Source of the DNA: Acidobacteriota bacterium
GTDB taxonomy: Bacteria; Acidobacteriota; Holophagae; Acanthopleuribacterales; Acanthopleuribacteraceae
Direction of reading: 5' to 3'
DNA length: 64,000 nucleotides
NCBI GenBank assembly: GCA_020439745.1
Contig: JAGQSC010000044.1
Location: forward strand, 1 to 64,000
Within the stretch, counting starts at the first letter, position 1, and each line of letters opens with the position of its first letter. The translations under genes were made by a program, and so were the position numbers. A model generated the notes under the pieces. It was given only the letters and a program-made list of their open reading frames with translations, was not told the DNA's origin and ran no database searches. Shown piece by piece: positions 15,812 through 25,490 of the stretch.

Positions 15812-17809
15812 TCAGCGCAGCTCTAGTGCTAAGTCCCTTATGGTTTTGATTTGGTCGCGTAGCGAGGCTGCTTGTTCGAACTCCAGTGCCTCTGCATGAG
15901 CAAACATTTCTTTTTCCAACTTAGCGATTTCCTTATATGCCAATTCACGACTCTTGATATTGGGGCGTTCGTCGATGGTCCTGGACGTCCCGTAATCCTT
16001 TTCAAAGAACTGGGACATGGGATCGTGAAGTCGGCGTACTACCGACTGAGGGGTAATGCCGTTTTCCTCGTTATAAGCTAACTGTATGCGTCTGCGTCTT
16101 TCCGTCTCGTCAATTGTGATCTGCATGGCGTCAGAAACGCGATCGGCATACATGATGACCGTTCCGTCCACGTTGCGGGCAGCGCGACCTACGGTCTGAA
16201 TCAGAGAACGAGCGGACCGTAAGTATCCCTCTTTGTCGGCATCAAGAATGGCCACCAGTGACACTTCGGGTAGATCCAATCCTTCCCTCAAGAGGTTTAC
16301 ACCCACCAACACATCGAATAGTCCCCGTCTCAGATTCTGAAGAATCTCAAGTCGCTCCAAGGTGTCAATTTCAGAATGGAGGTAGGCCACTTTAAGTCCC
16401 TGGGCGCGTATGTACTCACTCAAGTCTTCAGACATACGTTTGGTGAGCGTAGTTACCAGCGTGCGCTGGTTGCGGTCGATCCGTCTGCGTATCTCCATTA
16501 AGAGATCATCAATCTGGCCACGGCTCGTTCGAACATCAATCATCGGATCCGTCAGTCCCGTAGGTCTGATCAGCTGTTCAATCACATGACCATCAGCCAA
16601 TGTGCGCTCCACATCACCCGGCGTCGCTGACACATAAAGCGTCTGATGGGTTCGAGCGCGAAACTCGTCCATCGTCAGCGGTCGGTTGTCCAGAGCTGAA
16701 GGCAACCTAAACCCAAAATCGACCAGATTCTGCTTGCGAGAACGATCACCTCGGTACATGCCTCCAATTTGTGGCAAGGTCACGTGACTTTCGTCCAGGA
16801 ACAGCAAGAAGTCTTCAGGAAAATAATCCATAAGGGTCGATGGGGGGCTTCCAACAGGTCTGCCTTCCAAGTGCCGCGAATAGTTTTCGATCCCATGACA
16901 AAATCCAGTTTCGGCCAACATCTCCAAATCGAATTGAGTTCGTTGCGAAAGCCGTTGAGCTTCTAAGAGCTTGCCCTCGTCGTGTAACTCTTTGACGCGG
17001 GCATCCATCTCTTCGCGGATGAATTCTATGGCTTGTGCCAATCGTTCTTGAGGTGTCACGAAGTGGGTTGATGGAAAGATATTCAGCTCACCGCGAGACT
17101 CGAAAACTTCACCGGTCAATGGGTCGAAACATTCGATCAAATCGATTTCGTCGCCGAACATTTCGATGCGATAAGCGCGATCTTCATACCCGGGAAACAC
17201 TTCAATCGTGTCACCCTGGGCTCTAAATGAACCGGGATAAAAGGCGCTCATGTTGCGCTGGTACTGTATGGCCACCAAGTCTCGCAAGATCTGCTGACGA
17301 TCAATTTCTTGTCCGAGCGCCAGGCGGACGCTCATTTCGGTAAAGAATTCGGGCGATCCCAGACCATAGATACATGATACGGATGCTACGATCACCACGT
17401 CCCTACGCTCAACCAAAGACCGGGTAGCGCTGAGTCGTAGCTTCTCAATGTCTTTGTTGATGGTCGCTTCCTTTTCAATGTAGGTATCGGAAGACGCCAC
17501 ATAGGCCTCAGGCTGATAGTAGTCGTAGTAACTCACAAAGTATTCGACCGCGTTGTTGGGAAAAAAACCTTTGAACTCCTGGTACAGTTGGGCAGCTAGA
17601 GTTTTGTTGGGTGCCATGATCAGGGTCGGTCGATTGAGCGCCTCGATCACTTTGGCCATAGTAAATGTCTTACCGGATCCTGTGACACCCAATAAAACGG
17701 TATGACCGCGTGCCGATTGAATTGAAGCCGTGATCTGTTCAATCGCCTTGGGTTGATCGCCTTGGGGTTGAAACTCTGTCACCATTTGGAACGCGCGATG
17801 GCGCGTCAT
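15812..17809 (-). CDS. uvrB: Excinuclease ABC subunit UvrB
   Basis: A 665-residue protein, the usual length for UvrB, the damage-verifying helicase-like subunit of nucleotide excision repair. Walker A GVTGSGKT is at residues 41-48; the beta-hairpin region [11 protein letters not shown], the helicase motif FLDESHV, the SATPGD motif, QTVGRAARN and the C-terminal UVR domain ([12 protein letters not shown]) that contacts UvrC are all present. GAGGAG precedes the ATG by about 11 bases. The stop codon of the CoA-binding protein gene lies only one base upstream of the start, so the two are co-transcribed. No SOS box was looked for beyond this short gap. Confidence 0.97.
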   Translation of the reverse strand: MTRHRAFQMVTEFQPQGDQPKAIEQITASIQSARGHTVLLGVTGSGKTFTMAKVIEALNRPTLIMAPNKTLAAQLYQEFKGFFPNNAVEYFVSYYDYYQPEAYVASSDTYIEKEATINKDIEKLRLSATRSLVERRDVVIVASVSCIYGLGSPEFFTEMSVRLALGQEIDRQQILRDLVAIQYQRNMSAFYPGSFRAQGDTIEVFPGYEDRAYRIEMFGDEIDLIECFDPLTGEVFESRGELNIFPSTHFVTPQERLAQAIEFIREEMDARVKELHDEGKLLEAQRLSQRTQFDLEMLAETGFCHGIENYSRHLEGRPVGSPPSTLMDYFPEDFLLFLDESHVTLPQIGGMYRGDRSRKQNLVDFGFRLPSALDNRPLTMDEFRARTHQTLYVSATPGDVERTLADGHVIEQLIRPTGLTDPMIDVRTSRGQIDDLLMEIRRRIDRNQRTLVTTLTKRMSEDLSEYIRAQGLKVAYLHSEIDTLERLEILQNLRRGLFDVLVGVNLLREGLDLPEVSLVAILDADKEGYLRSARSLIQTVGRAARNVDGTVIMYADRVSDAMQITIDETERRRRIQLAYNEENGITPQSVVRRLHDPMSQFFEKDYGTSRTIDERPNIKSRELAYKEIAKLEKEMFAHAEALEFEQAASLRDQIKTIRDLALELR

Positions 17810-17810
17810 C

Positions 17811-18221
17811 TTATAGGTAACTCCTCAGCGCATAGGGACAAGCATCCATGACGACCGGAATACCGTACTTTTCAAGTCTCTTTTGGAATACCACATCTAC
17901 GACCCCTTGCTGACACCATACCAGCTTGGGTTTCCATTTGAGCGCCAGAATCTCATTGGCCAGATCCTGAAGTGCAGAGCTATTCCTGAAGACTTGAATG
18001 ATGTCCACTGCCTGACTGAGCTCACTTAGTCGACTTATGACGGTGATGCCGTTGGCCTTGTCTATGTATTTCGGGTTGATGCCCACCACCGGATTGCCCT
18101 CTTCAACCAGGTAACGGGTAATCCGGTTACTCACGCGTGTTGGCTTTTCAGAATAACCCACGACAGCCACAGAGGCCCGATTACGAAACAATCTCATACC
18201 TTCGGATACTGGTCCGAACAT
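17811..18221 (-). CDS. CoA-binding domain protein (YccU-like)
   Basis: A 136-residue single-domain protein of the CoA_binding_2 family. The N-terminal Rossmann strand [17 protein letters not shown], the middle [10 protein letters not shown] and the C-terminal PVVMDACP.A match the family, whose members bind coenzyme A in structures but have no firm role. GGGAGGA lies upstream at a slightly long spacing. It is the first gene of a two-gene unit with uvrB; the pairing gives no clear hint of function. Confidence 0.8.
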   Translation of the reverse strand: MFGPVSEGMRLFRNRASVAVVGYSEKPTRVSNRITRYLVEEGNPVVGINPKYIDKANGITVISRLSELSQAVDIIQVFRNSSALQDLANEILALKWKPKLVWCQQGVVDVVFQKRLEKYGIPVVMDACPYALRSYL

Positions 18222-18274
18222 AGGCTAGTGGTCCTCCCGACTGGTCATTCTATCACGTTCTTGATTGGAACGGA

Positions 18275-19567
18275 TTATGACCGCCTGTTACTGATATGCG
18301 ATTTGAACTCTCGCACCTGTTCACCCTGGTAAACCTGGCGAGGTCGGCCGATTCGCGTGTCTTTTGATTGAATCATTTCACGCCACTGGGCAATCCAGCC
18401 TGGCAAACGACCCAAAGCAAACAGAACGGTGAACATTTCGACAGGGAAGCCCAATGCGCGATAGATGATGCCGCTATAAAAGTCCACGTTGGGGTATAGC
18501 TTACGTTCCACAAAGTAAGGATCTTCTAAAGCAGCTTCCTCAAGACGCTTTGCCGTTTCGAGAAGAGGATCACGAACGCCCATTTTCTTGAGGATGATGT
18601 CGCAGTACTTCTTGATGAGACGCGCACGTGGGTCAAAGTTCTTGTAGACGCGATGGCCAAACCCAAACAGACGGAAATCGCTGTCTTTTTCCTTGGCCAT
18701 TTCGATGTATTTACTGACGTTGCCGTTGTCGGCCTGTATACGAGCAAGCATTTCCAGGACTTTCTGGTTCGCACCACCATGCAGCGGACCCCATAACGCA
18801 CATATGCCTGAGGAAATGGATGCATACAAGTTTGCTTGAGAGCTGCCAACCATGCGCACGGTCGATGTGGAGCAGTTTTGCTCATGATCTGCATGAAGGA
18901 TGAACAGCATGTCCAGCGCCTTGACCACGTCGGGGTCCATTTCGTAGTTCTCTGCAGGTACTGAGAAACACATGTTCAGGAAATTGGCAACATAGTTCAA
19001 ATTATTGTTTGGGTAAATCGAGGGATGGCCAACAGAGCGCTTGTAAGAATACGCAGCAATCGTGGGCATCTTGGCTAACAGTCGGGCGATGTTCAAACGG
19101 CGGTCTTGGCTGGACAGTGGATTGAGTGTGTCTTGATAGAAAGTGGACATACTTGCCACCGCAGATGACAGGATAGCCATCGGATGCGCATCGCGTGGAA
19201 AGGCGTTGAAAAAGATACGCATATCCTCATGAAGCATTGTGTGCCGGGTAATCTGGTCATAAAAGTTATCGTACTGCTCCTGCGTGGGCAATTCGCCGTA
19301 AATCAACAAGTACGAAACTTCCAGAAAATCAGACTGCTCTGCGAGTTCTTCGATGGGATAGCCTCGATATCTGAGAATGCCCTTCTCGCCATCGATAAAC
19401 GTGATCTTGCTTTCGCATGAGCCCGTGTTGACGAACCCATGGTCAATGGTGATCATGCCCGTTTGTTTTCGGAGACTTGAAATATCTATTGCCAGCTCGC
19501 CTTCAACACCCTCAAGAATGGGTAAAGTGATCGATTGATCGCGAAACTTAAGTTCAGCCGATTCCAT
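18275..19567 (-). CDS. gltA: Citrate synthase
   Basis: A 430-residue type II (hexameric, Gram-negative style) citrate synthase, which condenses acetyl-CoA and oxaloacetate to start the TCA cycle. The N-terminal small beta domain (LPILEGVEGELAIDISSL) and the motifs RGYPIEELAE, LHADHEQNCST, GPLHGGANQKV and FGHRVYKNFDPRA are all present, including the active-site histidines. AAGGAG sits 8 bases before the ATG. It is transcribed alone, divergent from the ctaA-ser run. Together with aceB and aceA nearby it supports growth on acetate or fatty acids. Confidence 0.97.
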   Translation of the reverse strand: MESAELKFRDQSITLPILEGVEGELAIDISSLRKQTGMITIDHGFVNTGSCESKITFIDGEKGILRYRGYPIEELAEQSDFLEVSYLLIYGELPTQEQYDNFYDQITRHTMLHEDMRIFFNAFPRDAHPMAILSSAVASMSTFYQDTLNPLSSQDRRLNIARLLAKMPTIAAYSYKRSVGHPSIYPNNNLNYVANFLNMCFSVPAENYEMDPDVVKALDMLFILHADHEQNCSTSTVRMVGSSQANLYASISSGICALWGPLHGGANQKVLEMLARIQADNGNVSKYIEMAKEKDSDFRLFGFGHRVYKNFDPRARLIKKYCDIILKKMGVRDPLLETAKRLEEAALEDPYFVERKLYPNVDFYSGIIYRALGFPVEMFTVLFALGRLPGWIAQWREMIQSKDTRIGRPRQVYQGEQVREFKSHISNRRS

Positions 19568-19788
19568 GTATGTGCTCCTTGGGAAAATGCAGAGAGGCTT
19601 GTAACTAACCTTCAGCCAGCTAACGGCCGCTTTGAGGGGATTGACTTGGTATTCTCGGGCTCGTGTTTTGATTCAGTCCCACGCAACCCCTCTGTGGAAA
19701 TTGTAGTTCATGGGGCTCTGCTTTTGAAGCACAAATCATTTTTGAGAGGCGTTGTTGAGGTCGCTGGATCGTCTGATAGGTAAACGTA

Positions 19789-19803
19789 TATAATGGGTTT
19801 GTT
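19789..19803 (+). promoter_or_regulatory. TATAAT box immediately before a start codon (possible leaderless transcript)
   Basis: A perfect TATAAT lies at 19789-19794 and the ATG of the next gene is at 19804. A transcription start 6-7 bases after the box would be at about 19801, leaving almost no leader, and no Shine-Dalgarno sequence is present. The -35 position has no good match. Confidence 0.45.
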
Positions 19804-20109
19804 ATGGAGGAGACGCAGCTTGAATTGATGCAACTGATTGCATCCGGAAAAATCTCGCGAAATCGGAATTTTGACCGTTTTCGGGATGCGAGCGTTCGCG
19901 CTGCCAGACGGAGCTATGAACGGGTGCGTAAGCTGGTACATCTTCTCAGTTCGTGCAAGGATGAACTAGAAGTTAAGAGCGTGCCGTGTGATGACGGTCA
20001 TGTGACGTTACATCTGGCGCATCGCAAACTCAATCTCACTTGGATGGCGGTCTTGGCCCCTCATGAGGTACATGCTCTCCGCCAATCGTCTCAGGTGTTT
20101 GAGATCTAG
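19804..20109 (+). CDS. Hypothetical small protein upstream of ctaA
   Basis: A 101-residue soluble protein. The first 60 residues are helical and basic (LELMQLIASGKISRNRNFD, RAARRSYERVRKLV); the rest alternates like beta strands (VTLHLAHRKLNLTWMAVL). No family is recognised. It is the first gene of a plus-strand run that continues 21 bases later with ctaA, so it may be co-transcribed with heme A and serine synthesis genes. The start codon choice rests on the TATAAT box and the absence of other starts. Confidence 0.55.
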   Translation: MEETQLELMQLIASGKISRNRNFDRFRDASVRAARRSYERVRKLVHLLSSCKDELEVKSVPCDDGHVTLHLAHRKLNLTWMAVLAPHEVHALRQSSQVFEI

Positions 20110-20130
20110 TCCACACGGTTGAGGGTTTTC

Positions 20131-21162
20131 ATGGACCGAAATGTTGTCCTTGCTAAGGGGCAGCGAATGCTGCGGATGGTTTCTGCCTGGTACCTGGCAA
20201 TTGCCGTCGCGATTCTTGCCATGGTCGTTTTGGGTGGTCTCGTTCGTTTGACGGGATCAGGTTTGTCGATAGTGGAGTGGGACCTGATCATGGGAGCCGT
20301 ACCTCCGTTAAGTCAACAGCATTGGGATGAAGTTTTTGCGGCCTATCGTCAGTTTCCAGAGTATCAGATGGTCAATCACGGCATGTCGCTTTCCGAATTC
20401 AAATTCATTTTCTTAATGGAATACAGTCACCGTCTGCTGGGACGTCTACTTGGACTTATGTTTATGGTGCCTTTCGTTGTCTTTTTGATGAAGCGAGCGT
20501 TGAGTCATCAACAGATACGTGAATCGGTTTGGCTACTGTTCTTGGGCGGCAGTCAGGGTCTGATGGGTTGGTACATGGTCAAAAGTGGCTTGGTGGATGT
20601 TCCCCGAGTGAGTCATTTCCGTCTCGCCGCGCATCTTGATCTCGCACTCATTGTGTTTTCCCTCAGTCTTTGGCTCAGTTGGCAAGCCTTTTTTCGTTCA
20701 AGATCAGTTCTATTTCGTCGCACCAATGTTTTGGGTTTGGGTGTGCTAATGGCGCTCTTCATACAGATTACACTGGGGGCTTTTGTGTCTGGACTACATG
20801 CCGGACACATGTTCAATACGTTTCCGCTCATGGATCAAGTTTGGTTGCCCAAAGCCGCTTGGCAACTGGAGCCCGTTTGGCTGAACCTGGTACAGAACCC
20901 CATCATGATCCAGTTCCTGCATCGTTCGATGGCCTATTTCGTCACGATACTCGTGGCTGTCTATTCTGTTTGGATGATCCGAAAAGGATTCACACGGATT
21001 GGCACAGCCATGTCAATATTGCTGGTTCTGCAAGTATGCTTGGGAATTGCCACTCTGCTCAAATACGTCCCACTTTCGTTGGCCTCGGCACATCAGACGG
21101 TTGCATTTGTCCTGTGGGCAGTCGTTTTGTTTGCGACTCACCGCGCTAACAAATTAGGGTGA
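20131..21162 (+). CDS. ctaA: Heme A synthase (CtaA/COX15)
   Basis: I choose the ATG at 20131, with GAGGG 7 bases upstream, over the TTG at 20119. The 343-residue membrane protein has eight predicted helices. The signature GLVRLTGSGLSIVEW, then MEYSHRLLGR, VSHFRLAAHL, and later IQFLHRSMAY and LASAHQTVAF supply the four histidines that bind the two hemes. It oxidises heme O to heme A for aa3-type cytochrome oxidase, so the organism can respire oxygen. Length and the long loop between helices 1 and 2 fit the alphaproteobacterial/mitochondrial (type 2) group. It precedes serB with a 3-base gap. Confidence 0.9.
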   Translation: MDRNVVLAKGQRMLRMVSAWYLAIAVAILAMVVLGGLVRLTGSGLSIVEWDLIMGAVPPLSQQHWDEVFAAYRQFPEYQMVNHGMSLSEFKFIFLMEYSHRLLGRLLGLMFMVPFVVFLMKRALSHQQIRESVWLLFLGGSQGLMGWYMVKSGLVDVPRVSHFRLAAHLDLALIVFSLSLWLSWQAFFRSRSVLFRRTNVLGLGVLMALFIQITLGAFVSGLHAGHMFNTFPLMDQVWLPKAAWQLEPVWLNLVQNPIMIQFLHRSMAYFVTILVAVYSVWMIRKGFTRIGTAMSILLVLQVCLGIATLLKYVPLSLASAHQTVAFVLWAVVLFATHRANKLG

Positions 21163-21165
21163 TTT

Positions 21166-21822
21166 ATGGGCTGCGTGATTTTCGATTTCGACAGTACCTT
21201 AATTTCTGTGGAGAGCCTAGACGAGATCTTATCGTCCAAGGTTCAGTCCAATCAGGAATTGACAAGCAGACTCCGGTCCATTACGGATCGGGGAATGTCA
21301 GGCGACCTGCCATTTTCTGAATCTCTGCGTCTGCGTTTGGAACTCGTGCGGCCTGTGTTGGAGGATGTGAGAGCGTTTGGCAACCGAGCACATCAATATG
21401 TGACCGATGGCATGCCTGGCTTAATTGCTGGTCTTGTGCGTGCCGGTCACGATGTCTGGATCATGAGTGGCGGATTATTCGAAGCGATTGAACCTGTGGC
21501 CTTGAAACTGGGTATTCCATCCAGTCATATTGCTGCAGTACGCCTTCAGTGGAATTCGGATGGCAGCTTGTCAGGTATTGATCCACGGGATCCGTTCGCT
21601 GTTTCCAAGGTTATGGGTGCCAGGAAGTTAGCAGCATCCTGGCCCGATCCTGTCGTCATGATAGGCGATGGCGCCACAGATTTGGACTTGTATGAACAGG
21701 GCGTTGTGCAGTATTTTATTGCGTTTGCCCAGCACCAGGCTCGCCCATCTGTTGTGAGTCGAGCTGCCCAACTTGCACATAATACAGATGAGTTGCGTTT
21801 GATGCTGGAGGCACTGATTTGA
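21166..21822 (+). CDS. serB: Phosphoserine phosphatase (HAD family)
   Basis: A 218-residue HAD hydrolase catalysing the last step of serine synthesis. Motif I is FDFDSTLIS (nucleophile and acid/base aspartates), motif II lies in IMSGGLFEAI, motif III lysine is in VSKVMGARKL and motif IV is MIGDGATDLD. It sits directly before serA and serC, so all three steps from 3-phosphoglycerate to serine are encoded in one unit. Its stop overlaps the TTG start of serA, indicating translational coupling. The gene order B-A-C is less common than scattered genes. Confidence 0.9.
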   Translation: MGCVIFDFDSTLISVESLDEILSSKVQSNQELTSRLRSITDRGMSGDLPFSESLRLRLELVRPVLEDVRAFGNRAHQYVTDGMPGLIAGLVRAGHDVWIMSGGLFEAIEPVALKLGIPSSHIAAVRLQWNSDGSLSGIDPRDPFAVSKVMGARKLAASWPDPVVMIGDGATDLDLYEQGVVQYFIAFAQHQARPSVVSRAAQLAHNTDELRLMLEALI

Positions 21823-23048
21823 GCCAACATTCCTTTCCCAAAGAAAAGATCCGGATCGTCTTGTTGGAAGGCGTTCATCCGAACGCTGAGAAAAATTTTC
21901 GAGACGCCGGTTATTCTCAGGTGCTTCGTCTGAAACATGCGCCTACTGGTGAAGAGCTCACAGCAATCCTTGAGGATGCGCACATTGTGGGAATCCGGTC
22001 ACGGACTCAATTGTCTGAAGATGCTTTGGCGCATGCGCGTCGATTGTTTGCTGTGGGGTGTTTTTGTATTGGGACGAACCAAGTAGATCTGAGTGTTTGT
22101 GCGTCTCGTGGGATTCCTGTCTTTAACGCGCCTCACTCTAATACACGTTCAGTTGCTGAATTGGTCGTGGGATGGGTCATCATGCTCATGCGTGGTGTTT
22201 TTCAAAAAAGCCAGGCGGCACATCGGGGTCAATGGCTCAAAACGGTCAGCGGGGCGACCGAGGTTCGCGGTAAGACGATTGGGATTATCGGGTACGGACA
22301 TATCGGATCGCAGGTGTCCATACTGGCCGAAGCAATGGGGATGAATGTTCAATTTTTTGATATTGAAGCAAAGCTTCCCTTGGGCAATGCTCGTGCCACC
22401 GGATCCTTGCGACAATTGATGGCCACGAGTGACATCATTACGTTGCATGTGCCAGAGACAGACCAGACCACACTCATGATCGATGCAGAAACGCTGGCGC
22501 ATTGCCGACCGGGTACGTTTTTGATCAATGCTAGTCGCGGTAAGGTCGTGGATATAGAAGCGCTCGCCGAATGTATCCACGATGGCCGCATTAGGGGTGC
22601 GGCGGTCGATGTGTTCCCGACAGAACCCAAGTCAACCGATGATGAATTTATCAGCCCGCTAAGAGGACTGGATAACGTGATTCTCACGCCTCACATCGGT
22701 GGTTCTACTCTTGAAGCACAAGAAAACATTGGTACGGAGGTTGCCGGTAAACTAGTTCAGTACAGCGATTTTGGATCCACGCAAGGCGCTGTGAATTTTC
22801 CGCAGCTCACGCTGGCACCCCACCGCAACGCACACCGCATCCTGCACATTCATCGAAACGTACCTGGCGTTTTGCGTCAAATCACGCGGTTGATTGCGGA
22901 TGAGAACATCAATATAGTAGGTCAACATTTGCAAACCAGTGGTGATTTGGGTTATGTGGTGTTTGACGTAGAAGGCGAAGCTCCGGCCAACTTGTTGGCG
23001 GATCTGAAAAGCGTGGATGCGACGATTCGGGCACGGATACTCTACTAG
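21819..23048 (+). CDS. serA: D-3-phosphoglycerate dehydrogenase
   Basis: A 409-residue enzyme, almost the same length as the E. coli type. It oxidises 3-phosphoglycerate to 3-phosphohydroxypyruvate, the committed step of serine synthesis. The NAD-binding Rossmann motif is GIIGYGHIGSQ, and the catalytic Arg, Glu and His lie in NASRGKVVD, DVFPTEP and LTPHIGGST. A C-terminal ACT domain (about residues 335-409, HRNVPGVLRQITRLI, NIVGQHLQ) suggests feedback inhibition by serine. It starts at TTG 21819, overlapping the serB stop. Confidence 0.95.
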   Translation: MSQHSFPKEKIRIVLLEGVHPNAEKNFRDAGYSQVLRLKHAPTGEELTAILEDAHIVGIRSRTQLSEDALAHARRLFAVGCFCIGTNQVDLSVCASRGIPVFNAPHSNTRSVAELVVGWVIMLMRGVFQKSQAAHRGQWLKTVSGATEVRGKTIGIIGYGHIGSQVSILAEAMGMNVQFFDIEAKLPLGNARATGSLRQLMATSDIITLHVPETDQTTLMIDAETLAHCRPGTFLINASRGKVVDIEALAECIHDGRIRGAAVDVFPTEPKSTDDEFISPLRGLDNVILTPHIGGSTLEAQENIGTEVAGKLVQYSDFGSTQGAVNFPQLTLAPHRNAHRILHIHRNVPGVLRQITRLIADENINIVGQHLQTSGDLGYVVFDVEGEAPANLLADLKSVDATIRARILY

Positions 23049-23050
23049 CC

Positions 23051-24100
23051 ATGTTGACGTTTAATCCCGGTCCCTCACAGCTAACCGACGATGTCATTGA
23101 TGCCATCCGTGACATTGCTGTTTCTGGATTCTTGTCGATTTCACATCGCAGCTCCAAGTTCAAGGAAGTTTGTCGGTCTGCTGTTGAGGGATTGCGCGAC
23201 GTGTTTTCGCTGCCCCCTGAATACACGATTTTGCTGCAACCTTCGGCTACCGCTGCTATGGAAATGGTGCTGAGAAATTGCGTATCTACAAGATCTTTTC
23301 ACTTTGTCCACGGGGCATTCTCTCAGCGTTTCTACGAGACAGCCAGAGAGATGAGAATTGAAGCGTTTGGCTTTCAATCGGATCCAGATCAGCCGGTCAA
23401 TTGGGGTCAGGTTGACGTTCCTAGAGATGTCGATACGATTTGCGTCACGCACAATGAAACTAGTACTGGGCTCATGTGGCCTGCGCAGGAGATTGATGCG
23501 CTGCGCGCGCGATATCCTGAGCCTTTGATGGTGATTGATGCTACCTCATCTTGGGGTGGCGTGGATTTCGACTGGAAAACCGGCGATGTTTGGTTTGCCT
23601 CCGTTCAGAAGTGCTTGGGGCTGCCATCAGGGCTTGCAGTTGTGGCCCTTAGCCCCAGGGCCATGGATGTGGCTGGTTCTACATCACCAGGCGTCCCGTG
23701 GAGTCCTGTAGCCTGGCAGAATGTGATATCGATGGCGGAAAAGATGCGCGATTGGCAAACACCAGAAACGCCGAACATGTTGGGAATTGCATTGCTGGCA
23801 AGACAGATGGAACACTGGGACCACAAGCAGGTGGTTAAGCGAACTCAGGAAAAAGCACGTCTCATTTACCGACCGCGATCATTCTGGGAGCCCTTTGTCA
23901 CGGATCCAGACTGGCGATCCGTTACCGTGGCACACTTTCTGTCAGATCAAGTGGACGAATTGAAACGAAAAGCTGTGGAGCAAGGTATGGTTTTGGGTTC
24001 AGGGTATGGGCCCTACAAGAAGAGAGGTCTGCGCATTGCCAATTTTCCAGCGGTGGACTTGGATTCAGTGGCTGGGCTTATTCGCGCCTTGGAATCGTGA
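23051..24100 (+). CDS. serC: Phosphoserine aminotransferase
   Basis: A 349-residue PLP enzyme that transaminates 3-phosphohydroxypyruvate with glutamate. FNPGPSQL at the N-terminus, SHRSSKF, THNETSTG and the DATSSWGGVDFDW block are typical; the Schiff-base lysine is in FASVQKCLGLP. The C-terminus (RIANFPA.DLDSVAGLIRAL) matches the family. It lies two bases after serA and overlaps the next gene by 4 bases. Cofactor and reaction follow from the family. Confidence 0.93.
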   Translation: MLTFNPGPSQLTDDVIDAIRDIAVSGFLSISHRSSKFKEVCRSAVEGLRDVFSLPPEYTILLQPSATAAMEMVLRNCVSTRSFHFVHGAFSQRFYETAREMRIEAFGFQSDPDQPVNWGQVDVPRDVDTICVTHNETSTGLMWPAQEIDALRARYPEPLMVIDATSSWGGVDFDWKTGDVWFASVQKCLGLPSGLAVVALSPRAMDVAGSTSPGVPWSPVAWQNVISMAEKMRDWQTPETPNMLGIALLARQMEHWDHKQVVKRTQEKARLIYRPRSFWEPFVTDPDWRSVTVAHFLSDQVDELKRKAVEQGMVLGSGYGPYKKRGLRIANFPAVDLDSVAGLIRALES

Positions 24101-24546
24101 TTTTTTTTCGAGAAGGGGTTTTGCCGGTCGAATTTCATACCATCGAAATCGAGGCCGTTGCGGACCCTTGGCAAGTTGACGCGTTTGCATGTGATGACCT
24201 GCACATCGGTGTTTCAGGTGAGGAGTCCGGTCTAGCCGTTTGTTTTGCTTATGGCAGCGTGATTGCCGATGAAGCCGAGTTGTTGCGCATTGCCACATTA
24301 CCGGCTTATCGAAGCCGTGGGCTGGGCCATGAAATCCTATCTCGATTTCTCAGGCAGGCTGCTACAAGAGGTGCATCCGTCGTCTTTTTGGAAGTGGAAC
24401 TGGATAATACGAAGGCACGTAGGTTATATGAGCGAATGGGGTTTGCAACGACCTATGTTCGCAACAACTATTACGGGCCGGGACGTCATGCGGCTATGAT
24501 GCGTAGAGAATTGAAATTCCCAGCTAGCCAGGGAGGCATTTCTTGA
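24097..24546 (+). CDS. rimI: GNAT N-acetyltransferase, RimI-like
   Basis: A 149-residue GNAT fold protein beginning at a GTG that overlaps the serC stop (GTGA). The acetyl-CoA binding motif reads RSRGLGHEIL, preceded by ELLRIATLPAY and followed by EVELDNTKARRLYERMGF and NNYYGPGRHAAMMRREL, the order typical of RimI, which acetylates the N-terminus of ribosomal protein S18. The N-terminal part is shorter and less conserved, so another protein-N-terminal acetyltransferase role is possible. Embedded between serC and gshB with overlaps on both sides. Confidence 0.7.
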   Translation: MIFFREGVLPVEFHTIEIEAVADPWQVDAFACDDLHIGVSGEESGLAVCFAYGSVIADEAELLRIATLPAYRSRGLGHEILSRFLRQAATRGASVVFLEVELDNTKARRLYERMGFATTYVRNNYYGPGRHAAMMRRELKFPASQGGIS

Positions 24547-25490
24547 ACATAGCTTTTGTGATGGACCCCATTGAACACATCAAACCGTACAAGGACACCA
24601 CTTTCTTCTTGATGCTTGCAGCGGTCGATCGGGGTCATTGTGTCTTCAGCGTCCATCACGGCTCTTTGGAAATGAGAGGTGGACGTGTATTTGGCTTTCT
24701 TGAGGAAATCAAAGTGAGGGATCAGACCGATTCTTATTACCGCGTGGTCTCAAGCGAATGGAAGGCTCTTGCCGAAATGGATGTGGTGTTCATTCGCACG
24801 GACCCACCTTTTGATCGTCGCTACAGCTATGCTTGTATCATGTTGGAACGTGTGTCCCGCGAAACGCTGGTGGTCAACAATCCTGAAAGTTTGTTGGTAT
24901 GGAACGAAAAACTGGCGGCACAACGCTATTCTGAATATTCACCTGCCACTTTGGTCACCTCCCAACTGGATTCTCTTTTGACTTTTCTTGGGCAGGTCGG
25001 CGGTCGAATGATCGTGAAGCCGGTGGATGGACATGGGGGCCGCGGTATTTTCGTCGTTCGTGAGGGTGATCCAAACATGGACCAACTACTAAAGGTGTCG
25101 ACCCATGGCGGTTCACATTGGGTAGTTGCGCAGGCTTATGTTCCTGAAGCAAGTGTGGGAGATAAGCGGATTCTATTGCTGGATGGTGAACCGATTGGGA
25201 GTATTTTGCGGGTTCACGCCGAAGGCAAAGAACTCAACAATCTGGACGCAGGCGGAACGGCATTCTCTAGTGAATTAAGCGAACGCGATTTGGCCATCTG
25301 CGCCGCAATGCGCGCAGACTTGAAAGATGCTGACCTGTTTTTTGTGGGGATCGACGTGATTGGTGGGCAGCTGATTGAGATTAACGTGACGAGCCCTACG
25401 GGTTTGCGCGAGGCAGCTCGTTTTTTAGGCCGACCCCTTAATCACGAAATCATTGAAGCGCTGGAAATGAAGCGAGCTGCGTTTAGTTAG
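24543..25490 (+). CDS. gshB: Glutathione synthetase
   Basis: A 315-residue ATP-grasp ligase, the length of the Gram-negative GshB, which joins gamma-glutamylcysteine and glycine. The N-terminus FVMDPIEHIKPYKDTTFFLM is diagnostic, as are VFIRTDPPFD, VNNPESLLVWNEKL, IVKPVDGHGGRGIF and EINVTSPTGL. No gshA is in the window. GGAGG lies upstream within the end of the acetyltransferase gene. It overlaps the convergent regulator gene by 8 bases at the 3' end. Presence of glutathione synthesis is compatible with an oxygen-tolerant Gram-negative. Confidence 0.95.
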   Translation: MNIAFVMDPIEHIKPYKDTTFFLMLAAVDRGHCVFSVHHGSLEMRGGRVFGFLEEIKVRDQTDSYYRVVSSEWKALAEMDVVFIRTDPPFDRRYSYACIMLERVSRETLVVNNPESLLVWNEKLAAQRYSEYSPATLVTSQLDSLLTFLGQVGGRMIVKPVDGHGGRGIFVVREGDPNMDQLLKVSTHGGSHWVVAQAYVPEASVGDKRILLLDGEPIGSILRVHAEGKELNNLDAGGTAFSSELSERDLAICAAMRADLKDADLFFVGIDVIGGQLIEINVTSPTGLREAARFLGRPLNHEIIEALEMKRAAFS

